This document shows, piece by piece, positions 11,486 to 21,834 of a stretch of DNA of 64,000 nucleotides. Position 1 is the first letter of the stretch. Each line of letters begins with the position of its first letter. The stretch lies in contig OX336388.2 of the NCBI GenBank assembly GCA_946902985.2, positions 1,507,676,545-1,507,740,544 of the forward strand. Direction: 5' to 3'. The position numbers and the translations under genes are program-made. The stretch comes from Meconema thalassinum (taxonomy: Eukaryota > Arthropoda > Insecta > Orthoptera > Tettigoniidae). The notes under the pieces were generated by a model. It made no database searches and was not told the DNA's origin. It saw only the letters and a list, made by a program, of their open reading frames with translations.

Positions 11486-12612
11486 GCTACTTTCACTACA
11501 CACTCACAGAAGCAAAACCGGCATTTATTTAATTAAAATACATTATATCATATTTCATAATATATTTTTAAGTAGGCGTAATTTACCTTTTTTTGCGAAA
11601 ACTATAAATAACTAAACGAAAACAAAAAAATTTTGCTGTCCTAAATTGTAAATTGAACAAGAATTCAAAATGATGGTATATTGGCTTTTACGGCCTAGGA
11701 ATTAAAACTCAACAATTTTTCTAGGTTTATGACACATTCATCGAAACTGCTCCTGTGCCACCTATTGTGGAATGGACTTACTAACTCAGAGACCTTTGCT
11801 GGACTGGTCACAACAACTTACCAAAGTTTTATCGCAATCGGATGATGAACGCATCCGGGACAATCAAACAAACAAACATACAAACAATCACGTAACATTC
11901 AATTTATATTTAGAAATATAGGGATTATTGTATTATATAGGCCTATTCTTATTTTTATTAACCAAATTAGGTGGTAATTAATTTTTATCCACATAAAGCA
12001 TTGGGTGCAACCGAGCGACGTAATTATTTTCAGGATGAATGCAGAGTCTGAACATGAGTCTGCCTGAGTGACACGGGATGATATTCCGGAGACAGCAGGT
12101 TGGAAAACAAGCAGGCTGTTGTGTTCCATTATGCACGAGTGCAAGAAGAGACCTCGGAGCTGTTTTCACACCAACATAGTACGGGCTTGACACTCTAATG
12201 CAATCCAGCCAGCACGCTCAAGGAATCCTGTTATTACGCAAAATAAACACAAATGGTGTAGTGTAATGAACGCTGGCTCTGTGTTCCGTAACAGGAAGAC
12301 GTACGTTATGGAAAGATGAAACAAGAATCGTACTTGAAGTTCTGGTGGGCGAGGTTGCACAGGTAGCACAGTTAGAATTATTGAGGGTTGGATTGTGGGC
12401 ATGAACAATTTAGTTTAAGCTTGTGATCATGTATTAGTGAATACCTTGCTTTTGCATTTGCTTAATGGCACAAGCCAGAACATGAAATGGCTTTTTATCG
12501 ATGTATCAGTGTTACTTGTGACTGTGATAGTATGGTAGATGGAGCTGCGTAATGGCAGTCGGCGTACAGCTAGTCGATATGGATGGTGTGCAAGATGTTA
12601 TTAGTATCTTCG
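11486..12612. other. Unassigned stretch with a CAAA-type tract
   Basis: At 11820-11890 the phrase TTTATCGCAATCGGATGATG is followed by (CAAA)-type repeats, resembling the right side of H-like elements but without their end. The rest is unrecognised. Confidence 0.45.
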
Positions 12613-12955
12613 ACTGCCACGTTGCGTAGTGGCTAGCATTCTTGGCTGTCACCATGGATGCCGGGTTCGATTCCAGGTTCAGCCAACAAATATAATTCTG
12701 ATCTGATGGCTGGAACGGGGTAAACTCAGCCTCGTGAGGCAAATCTGAGGAAAGATAGATTCGATTCCTACCTCAGCCCTCCAGGAAGAGGTTTTCCGTG
12801 GTTTCCCACTTCTCAACCAGGAAAATACCGTGATGATTCCTTACTTAAGGCCACAGCCACCTCCGTCTCTATCCTTAACTGAATTGCCAATACACACACT
12901 AATAAAGCCATCACAGCAACACAGGTTATCAGACAAATTTCTTCTTCAGATGCCT
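12613..12955 (+). mobile_element. SINE family C, 3'-shortened
   Basis: Head with TGCGTAGTGGCTAGCATTC and box B GGGTTCGATTCC; the best family C core at 12712-12739 (GGAACGGGGT, CTCAGCCTCGTGAGG); body with GGTTTTCCGTGGTTTCCCAC. The tail ends early near 12955. Confidence 0.83.
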
Positions 12956-12957
12956 AT

Positions 12958-13725
12958 CCTTTAATGGATGTTAGCTACCACATGATGCATCTTTCGCTTA
13001 TGAACTGTGATGAGGAATAATTTATCGATGCTGGGTAATCCTGTCCACAGTTTTATGTTATCCACCCAGCAAATCCTTCTTCGGCCCCTTCCTCTTTGAC
13101 CTTCGATCCTTTCTTCCAGTATCAACTTGGGAAGTCGATATTTGGTATTCCGCAAGATAAGTCACAGGTATAGAGTATACAGTATAAGTTTCGTTGTCTG
13201 TTCATTCTATGCAGTACTTCAAAATTAGTTATTCGTGCAGTCAATGGTATCTTCAGCATTCTGCGGTAAATCCACATTTCAAATGCCTCTATCTAGTTTG
13301 TTGTTGTCGCATTTATTGTCCATCCTTCAGACTCATATAGAAATACAGACCAAATGTAGCAGCTTACAAACCGAAGTCTAAGGGTTAGATTTAAGTCCGT
13401 ACTTGTGAGGATATTCTTGAATTTCACAAAAGCAGTACGAGCATCCTCTATACGACATTTTATCTCCATATCTGATCTCCAATCCTCACATAGCCATGTT
13501 CCAAGGTATTTGAATTTATCTACTCTTCGTAATGAGGAGCCATTAAATTGAATATGTGTATTTTAAAAAAGTCAGGCTGACGTGTGACAATCATCAAATG
13601 CGTCTTCTTTGTATTGATGTTCAGACCTAGCATATTGCTGTATTCCCCTACCACGTTAACTAGATGCTGAAGATCATCTAAATTATCTGCAATCAAGACT
13701 GTGTCATCTGCATTTCACACACACA
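12958..13725 (-). pseudogene. LINE remnant: RT palm to C-terminus
   Basis: On the minus strand, disconnected stretches read NADDTVLIADN (a motif C remnant with the aromatic residue lost), LGTWLCEDWRSDMEIKCRIEDA, ESEGWTINATTTN, IEAFEMWIYRRMLKIPLTA and GRGRRRICWVDNIKLWTG. The order matches the end of a LINE-1-like RT, but the sequence is clearly another, older family. Many frameshifts. Confidence 0.8.
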
Positions 13726-13920
13726 CAAATACATGACCACGATATCGGAAAAACCCTGAACAATCAACAACTACTATTCTTAAGTTGAGTGCTGCACGAC
13801 TGTGTTCGTGAGAAATGCAACGCCAAACTGCCTCACTCCTTACGTTGTATGATACGCATCATTATACTGTAAACGGGCTTAGGTTTCAGACTTACTAACC
13901 ACATACGATATGCCGCAACA

Positions 13921-14312
13921 ACAGCACCTAGTGGTGTAGTGGCTAGCGTTCTTAGCTGTCTCTGCCAAAGGAATTTTAGTCTGGTCCGAGTGCTGAAACG
14001 GGCTACACTTGATCTTATGAGGCAAATCTGAGAGGAGATGAATTCGATTCGCACCTCAGCCATACAGGAAGGTTTTTTCTGTGTTTTCCCGTGGTTTTCC
14101 ACTTCAACCCCGGGCGAATGCAGGGATGGTTCCTAACTTAAGGCCACGGCCGCCTCCTTCCCAATTGGCATCTGAATCACAAAAACACACACTTGTACAA
14201 CCATCACAATAACACAGGTTATGAGACAAAATTCCAAACTAACCCAAGTACATGGGCCTAATGACCACGAAATCCAAACATCTAAAATAAAGCAGCAGCA
14301 ACAACGAATGAA
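13921..14312 (+). mobile_element. SINE family C, near complete with deleted box B
   Basis: Head GTGGTGTAGTGGCTAGCGTT, then a deletion across box B, the core, the body, the tail CCATCACAATAACACAGG and a terminal CAGCAGCAACAACG. Confidence 0.8.
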
Positions 14313-14591
14313 GAAAACGACAACAATGGTCACCTTTTGATGAAACGACTAGCCTTCGGGCTGACTAGCAGACAATTGTGCGACGGCCAAATGTCAGTAG
14401 ATTTAGTGAAGCACAATAGGCCCTCATCGCTCAAGTAAAGGGTTAGCCTTCTTCACCTCGTCATATTTAAAGCCAGAGCAAAACAAATGTTAAGCATGCA
14501 ACAATATTATTAAAATTAGAATGGGATGGTTTCATCGAAGCAATCTCCAAACATACGTCTAGGGAAAATTTGAATTCATTAATGTAAAAAT

Positions 14592-15973
14592 AACAAGAAG
14601 TTCCGTGAAGAACTATACAGCCTACTTTTCATGCCAATGATTATTCTACAGTATATGAACCTATCTAGAATAATGACGAAATTAAGTTGGTAATATCGAA
14701 ATATCTAATTAGTACAAAATATACCTGGTATAATGTAGCCTAATAGAGCACTACAGTTGGCAGCCCTGGTGACTGAATATATTCTTAGTTCCACCTCTTA
14801 AGGTACAGAATACAAAATTTGGTTGAAGTCCAATGGACGTTACATGCAGTTAGACACTGGATCTATCAGCACGCGTAAAAGCATGTTGCCAACAATACCA
14901 TGCGTGTGCTGGTCAGAAATAATCTGAATTATTATGATATCTTGTTGTGCCAATTTTGGATGAAATCCATTTGCTTGTATAGAAGTTACATGTATTTTAA
15001 AATTGGACATATCAGCAGGCATAGAATCATGTTGGCAGCACTGCCTTGTATTAATTACTCCAAATTAATCTAGAATGTCAGGTGCTATACGTGCGCAAAG
15101 TATAGAGCTGTTGGCTTGCATACTTTCTGATATATTAATATTAGGGTAAAAGGAATATAGACAGCATTTATTAACAGTTGGCAGCCCTGATTGCTCTTAA
15201 CAATACTTATAGTCATATCTGTTATGGTACACATAGCACTTACGAAATTTGGTTGAAATCCAACTGATAGTATAGAAGTTACATGTATTTAAAAATTGGT
15301 ACTATCATCAGGCTTATAAGCATGTTGGTAGAACTGACGTATATAAGTTACTCCAAATTAATCTAAAATGTCAGAATATACGTGTGCATAGTTTAAAGCT
15401 GTTGGCTTGCTTACTTTCTGATATATTGGTATTTGGATAAAAAATAGAGAGAGCAATTATTAACAGTTGGCAGCCCTGGTGGCTCTTAAGAATACGCTCA
15501 GTCATATCTGTTTATGTACAGATATTACATACAAAATTTGGTTGAAATCCAATTGATAGTGTAGAAGTTATATGCATTTAAACATTGGACTTATCAGAAG
15601 GCTTAAAATTATTTTGGCAACACTGTCATGGTTGGCCTCATGAAAATTAAACTGAAATAGTATTATCTACATGTGTGCCAATTTTGGAATAGTTCCCATG
15701 CATACCTTGCATGATATCCAACATGGAGCTCAAATTTCTAGTGCGTTTTTTCAGCAGTTGGTAGCACTGACATCATTTTCAAATATGGACGTGAGCTATT
15801 CCGGTGCACATCTTTACTCATACAGAATTTGGTTTTGATTGCTGCAGCCGTTTAGGAGTTGATAGGGGGGGACACACACACAGCCAGACAGACAGACACA
15901 CATTTTCCCGGATCGATCTCATAAGTCTACCTTTTCCTCATTTTTGCAAAATGTGAAAAGTAGGCTAAAAATG
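14592..15973 (+). mobile_element. H element, variant family (H2), full length
   Basis: 1.38 kb. The left end AACAAGAAGTTCCGTGAAGA and right end TAGGCTAAAAATG match H1, but the body is unlike H1. Its unit motif GTTGGCAGCCCTG (or a variant) starts at 14756, 14885, 15031, 15177, 15324, 15466, 15613 and 15758. A typical unit also contains ACAAAATTTGGTTGAAATCC. A CA/GACA tract (15870-15902) precedes the right-end hairpin (stem CTTTTC/GAAAAG region). Confidence 0.78.
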
Positions 15974-16139
15974 AAATAAAGTAATGGTCAGACAAAATAA
16001 TTACGGTGATAAAATTCATTCGTCACCAATATTTGTTGTGAAATAGAACACTCTGTTATACATCCTGAACAACAAGACATCTTGAATACAGTAGGAGTCA
16101 GAGCTAAACAGCAGGGACAATTTTATACTGACCTCAAAC

Positions 16140-16312
16140 AGTATTTTATTACACCTACTTCATTCGTGGTCTTAATATTTACATTTACGCATACTATTAG
16201 ATTCTCCACAGCAACACAAGTTATTATACAAATTGAACACACACCCAAGTGCACAGGCCTAATGAGTAGGGTGTTGCAAGCCTCAAAAACGAACTAATAA
16301 CAACATCTCATA
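16140..16312 (+). mobile_element. SINE family C tail fragment
   Basis: CACAGCAACACAAGTTATTA, ACAAATTGAACACACACCC, CAGGCCTAATGAGTAG and terminal AACAAC match the C tail. Confidence 0.65.
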
Positions 16313-16994
16313 TATACAAACATTTCAAACCTAGTTACTAATCTACTTCATTCAAACAGCATCACAGGATAAGTACTGCTGTTCATGACTATGCAAGTCC
16401 TGTAGCTCATCAGTTCAATAACGGATAAGCGTACGAAAGTCATGTTTTAGTTGTCGGTTTCAATACACCTCGCTTACCACTGTCCGCTACTAATCTGAAG
16501 TTAAAAGAAAAGTAGACTATCAATCCGAAAATGAACATTTAAATATCACCTTCAATAATTTGTAACAAAGTGTCCACCACCAATATGGACCAACAGCCCT
16601 CTGTAAGTCACCTGGTAGAGCGATCACAATACAGACATGAACCGCCGACGCAACAAGCATAAGACAACATTCAAGCCACTAGCACGAGAGAGAGCCTATA
16701 CAAGGCACCAAAACAAACAACAATGGATTTTCACGCAGGCACAAACTGGCATAATCTCATCTGACATTAACAATAACGAGACACTCAGCTTTGCGGTCCA
16801 AGTAGGCTTTCCATGACATACACAAATTACATATGGTGCACATTTGGAAGTAGAATCAAGAAACCGTTTATATCCCACTAAAGGAAACAACATATCCACT
16901 AAAATTACACTAACATTGTTGACACAATGACATTTAGAAAAACAATAAACACCCCCAGTGGAGATGAATCATCCAGGGTCCGGGAAACAATGCC
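16313..16994. other. Unassigned stretch
   Basis: Nothing recognised. Confidence 0.5.
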
Positions 16995-17158
16995 AGTATA
17001 CCAAAATGCGCAAACGCAAGGGAGCCGTGTCAGTAGATTTACTGGTACGTTTAAGATTCCCTTTGGGGCGAAATTCTGGCACCCCGGCGTCTCAGAAAGG
17101 CGCAGTAGTTAATAGGGATGCGAAATCAATAACATTATTATTATTATCATAATAATAC
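16995..17158 (+). mobile_element. SINE family B, 5'-truncated
   Basis: Body and (ATT)n tail only, matching 5835-6001. The tRNA-like head is absent. Confidence 0.82.
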
Positions 17159-19134
17159 ACAGAGTACACCAGCTCACACATGTACAGTACACAGGCCATC
17201 ACGACCACGATGTAGCAACGTCCCTAATCAATAGACACAAATTAATAGACCTCGCTAATCAGCATCATAAACAACAATGACAAACTAGACAATAACTTTC
17301 TACTTACAAATACGTGGAGTAGGATGTCAGAGTTTACGATTATAAGCTTGATCATTCCTGAACCAGTGACTATTAGCTTTTATCACCGATTAATTTTGAA
17401 AGAATTGGAGGGAGGTTTGGTATTTGGGAGATTGCTTAGGATCATGTTCAGATGTTCCTGGTACAAGCAGTCGGCTGTTACAGCTGAAGACGGTCATCCC
17501 CTAGCTCTGCTGGTAACAGCGGCTTGGCAGTAAGCCAGACTGCTATACATCCCTGTAGGACCAGGGTGCTTTACTGTCACGCATGAACTTCATCATGTAC
17601 GCTATACGTTGTACTGTAAGTTGCCTGCTTCTCACCTCCACAAAGTCAGCTAAAATTTGATTCCGGTAAAGGTGGAAGTAAGAAAAGCATTTATGAAATA
17701 CCCAAAAATTTTAGAACATGAATTGATTTTTTCTTACCCCCACCCCCATCAATATTCTATGATATCGAAGGATTATTTTCCGACACAAATACTGATTAAG
17801 AGATAATTGCAGAAACTACACATATGACAACTCTCGTGTGGACAAAGTTATTGACTGATTTGATTGATTGATTGATCGATTGATCGATCAATCTCGTTGT
17901 TGAGAAGAAAACAAATTACAGCCATGGGACTCTTTGATCATCAGCTCTATATATTTGGGTATGTGATGACTTCATCTGATTGACGGTTGTAATAGTGTGT
18001 GTAACTGTAATAAGCTGATCTTGGGTAGAAATAGGTGACTGGGTACCTCATATATACCTGGAGGAAAGCCACATAAAGGGTGGTTGTCCTTGGTAGGGGT
18101 ATCTGTAAGTTTGATTCTCAAACTCTCGCAGTGTTCAAATTAACGCATAGGGTAGTTCTTGATGTTAACGTTTATACCGAACACGAACAGAACGATTGGA
18201 CCTTATATTTTACTGTTGAGAAATACAAGCTATTGGAGCCTAAATAATGATCGTTTTAAAGAACAATATGAGCTCACCATAGAGTAAACTTTGTATATTA
18301 ATCCAAAACTCATAAGGGGACCGTTCCCGGCAGAAATGTGTAAAATGTGACATTTTCTTAAACATTGGACATTTCTGATCAAAATAAAAAAGAAATTATA
18401 ACAAGAGTCCATTTAGAACTATTTCATTTTAATAATGTATCTGCATTCAAGAAAAATTATAAAAGTTTGACATACACTTAAAACCTAAATAACTAAACTA
18501 CAAAAATTAAGAATATAAGTATATTCTAGTATATTCTATTCTTTTTCTTCAAACCTTGAGCCTCCCCTAAAAATCTAACATTCCAATTTATTCTACTTAT
18601 GTATTTTATATTTTAATGGTTCGCTATAGCAGAAAGATTCGTTTCTAGTACATGCAAGAGTTTCAGATCACCATGTCTTATGGATTAGGAGACAAGTGAC
18701 CTTGATATGGCTAAATTTACTTTAACGAGATTATAATTATAATGCAGAATATATAATTCGAAGAAAAAGAATTGATTACAGTAATGTATACATAAATTAT
18801 TATGAAGATCTGTTTTGACAAACATTTCAGTGGAAATCTCAATTACTTACTTCGAGCGAATAAATGTTATAGGCTAATGGAACGTTAATTCTTTCTTATC
18901 TTCCAGACTATTTTGTATTGCATCTGCCTGAAAATAGGTGTATAATCACTGAGAAATCATCTCTTGAGATAACATCGAGTAGATGAAGAGGAGTTCATTA
19001 CAAATGTGTTTATAATGACGTCTATATCATTGTTACGTCCTCAATATACTTTGATGATGAAGATGATATATTATTGTTTATGAGGCGGAACATTGAGATC
19101 GTACGTCCCTCACTGTACTTTACTTGCCCCACAT
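17159..19134. other. Unassigned AT-rich stretch
   Basis: GATT/GATC simple repeats at 17860-17892 and a doubtful SINE C tail at 17930; otherwise nothing seen. Confidence 0.5.
17930..18110 (-). mobile_element. SINE family C tail fragment, very diverged
   Basis: Reverse complement shows TATTTGGGTATGTGATG and GTAATAGTGTGTGTAAC in the order expected for a C tail. Weak match. Confidence 0.4.
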
Positions 19135-19270
19135 GTTGTTGTTGTTTGAGTCATCAGTATTTGACTGGTATGATGAACCCCTACATGCCTCTCTGTCATG
19201 AGCTAATCGTTTTATCTCTACGGTATACAGATGTCAGACCTTACATCCAAGGCAATTTGTTTTAACATAT

Positions 19271-21382
19271 TGTGGCGCCCCACCAATTGTTGCGCCTCCA
19301 CCAATTCTTGTGTCCCCACCTGATGGCACGGACTTAAGTTATAGGCCGATCAGGGGTTCTCCAAGATCAAGTACTAGGATAGTTATCGTGTCCTTCCGAT
19401 AGCTTCTGATAGCTATTACAGCACACCCCTATACACAAGGGAATGGGAGTGGGAGAAGATTCAGGAATCAGGGAATGCTTCCCAATAAAAGAGATTGAAA
19501 TCTTAACACCCAGTTTATTCCTTTATGGGAGTAAAGGAATCCGCCACATGGATACAAGGATTGAAGGGATAATGCAATCCTGAAAGGAAATAGAACAAGT
19601 AGTTCCGTGAAGAACTATACAGCCTATTTTCATATATCCTACTTATGTTAACTGCCACAATCAACATACAAAATTTCAGTTTAATTGCTGTAACAGATTC
19701 GTAGATATTGAGAACCGTCTAAATATTTCAGATGGTCGCCAGGTTGGATTTTTATTTTTGTACTATTACATTAAGATTATTGTGTACGTGTGGTATTCAA
19801 ACTTCAATCGCATGATTAGACAACAAGAAGTAAAAACGAGATTTTAAAATTACGCACAGCAGCCATCTTGTGATAATGCAAACCATTGAAATAAATTACA
19901 TGCCAGTGGATCAACATTTGTATAAGCATTTAACGTGCAACGTTTCACGGCACTCGGAAAGTTAATTCGCGAGAAACGTCCATTTAAATATTTATACTTC
20001 GCGTCGCCGCCATGTTGGATTTGTGCTCACCAGGTTCCTGAAAGTCCTATAGGTGAACATATGTTCATAGTCTCTATGAACATAAAAAAAAATCAGTTTG
20101 GTTGCTGTAAAAGATTCATAGATATTGAGAACCGTCTAAATATTTCAGGAGCTCACCATTTAGGAGTGTTATGTGTATAGGCCATAGAGTTATGTACCAT
20201 TCAAGGACAATTATTGCCTAGGTTCATTATTCAAACTTTCACTTCGATCGCATGATTACGACACAAGAAATTAAAACTTAATTTTAAAATTTCGCACAGC
20301 CGCCATCTTGAGGTTATGTAAGCAATTGAATTAAATTAGATGGCAGTGCATTACAATCTGCAAAATCAATTACTGTACCACATTTCACTGCGCTCAGAGA
20401 GTTAAATCACGAGAAAAGTCTATTAAAATATTTTAAATTCGCTTGGTCGCCATGTTCGTTTCGTACTTTACAGGTTTATGAAATATACATAGGTATACCT
20501 GTATCAGTACCCTTTATCACCGTACAAAATTGCAGGGTGATATCTGTAATAGTTTCGGAGATATAGAATGTCAGTGAAATATTTCGCACAGCCGCCATTT
20601 TGAGGTTATGTAAACAATTGAACTAAATTGGACTCCAGTGCATTGCAATGTGTATAAACATTTGCTGTACCAAGTTTCATTACATTTAGATAGTTAAATC
20701 GCGAGAAAAGTCTATTTAAATGTCTCAACTTCGCTTGGCCGCCATGTTGGTTTTGTAGTCACCAGGTTTTTGAAAGTCTCATAGGTGAACTTTTAGTAGT
20801 GCCCTTTATCACCGTACACAATTTCAGAGCGATATCGGTAATAGTTTCGGAGATATTGAATGCTAGTGAAGTAATTCGCACAGCCGCCATGTTGGATTGG
20901 AGAGACGTAATAAAATTTGAAGGGCACGGTCGAGGTCGCCGGAAATAGTGCTATGAACTTCCCGAGTTTCATTGAAATCGCACCAGCCGTTTCGATTTTA
21001 TTAGGGGGGGACACACACACGAATCACACACACACACGCACACACACACGGACAAAAGGTGATCTCATAAGCCTATTTTTTCAAAATTGAAAATAGGCTA
21101 AAAATTGGTTCTCACCTGATTTCTCAGCTGGTGCTCTTAAGTACCGACTCAGCTCCGTGCCCCTTGGTCAACGAGCGTTCAACGACCCAACTTGCCCGAT
21201 CTTCCGATCGGCAGACAAACGGCCTCTCACTCACAGACTTCCGTCTCTTTCGTGCCTGACTGACCCCTCACACCTGAGTTCGCAGCTTTTTATAATAAGG
21301 CAGCACGGTTGTTGCTGACCAGGTTGAACTGAGGTTAAATGTCCGGTACGGTTTCGCCTTGACCCCACACCGGGACTTAACA
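19271..21382. mobile_element. Solo LTR (Gypsy-like) with nested H element
   Basis: Begins TGTGGCGCCCC and ends CCGGGACTTAACA, the TG...CA ends of an LTR. It is flanked by a 4-bp duplication ATAT (19267-19270 and 21383-21386), exactly interrupting a LINE-1 copy whose empty-site sequence is known from 9.57 kb. Removing the nested H element (19594-21107) leaves about 598 bp, a normal LTR size. There is no internal coding region, no primer-binding site and no second LTR, so it is a solo LTR left by recombination. A TATA-like ttttataataag lies near 21285. The 4-bp duplication suits Ty3/Gypsy. Confidence 0.85.
19594..21107 (+). mobile_element. H element (family H1), full length
   Basis: 1.51 kb with no credible ORF. 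The left end reads AACAAGTAGTTCCGTGAAG, containing the hairpin AGTTC/GAACT (19601-19616). The right end has the hairpin GCCTATTTT/AAAATAGGC (21071-21098) followed by TAAAAATTG. A CA-rich microsatellite (21010-21050) lies just inside the right end. The body is a degenerate tandem array: the CCAT of a GCCGCCAT-type motif recurs at 19863, 20010, 20156, 20303, 20450, 20595, 20742 and 20887. AGCCTATTTT occurs near both termini. The layout (terminal hairpins, repeated body, microsatellite near one end) recalls Helentron-associated DINE-1/HINE elements, but I do not see Helitron TC...CTRR ends, so the class is unproven. Confidence 0.82.
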
Positions 21383-21834
21383 ATATTCTAACCTCTGTTT
21401 TCCTCTACTGTTCTTGTCCTTAACCCTCCCTTCGATATCTAAGTTTGCTATTCTTGGGTGTCTTAGTAATATCCTACCAACTTATCTGTTCTCTTCATTA
21501 GCAGTCACCGGAAAATTCTCACCTCGCCCACTTGTCTTAATACTTCCTCATGTGTTACTATATCTACCATCTGATCTTCATCATTCCCCTGTAACACCAC
21601 ATTTCAAACGCATCAACTCTCCACTTTTCTGCTGCTCCAACAGTTCAAGTTTCACACTCATAGATTGGCATGCTTCAGACAAAGGCTTTCAGAAGTGACT
21701 TTCTAATACCTAAATCTACAATTGATGTCAACAAGTTTATTTTCTGTAGAAATGCTTTTCTTACCAGTGCCAACCTACTTTTTATATCCTCTTTGCTTCG
21801 TCCATCACTAGTTACAACACCTACTTAACATATA

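Larger units (their letters stand above)
19135..21834 (-). pseudogene. LINE-1 copy 2, 3' fragment split by a solo LTR
   Basis: The LINE-1 3' end is recognisable at 19135-19270 (CAACAAC tail, C-terminal codons) and resumes at 21383-21834, matching 9444-9571 and 9572-10030 of the first copy. The two halves are separated by the LTR at 19271-21382, with ATAT duplicated on both sides. Frame is lost in many places. Homology stops near 21834 in the linker after the RT core, so motifs A-C are absent. Confidence 0.88.

Noticed and set aside
20793..21020. Matching 75-codon frames in the two full H1 elements (20793-21020 minus, 33530-33757 plus)
   Set aside because: Conserved because the DNA copies are nearly identical. 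The frame runs over unit repeats and a microsatellite and is lost in the other copies.
14592..21107. Canonical Helitron assignment of H elements
   Set aside because: I see terminal hairpins and a nearby microsatellite but not the TC start and CTRR end; left as unclassified, HINE-like at best.
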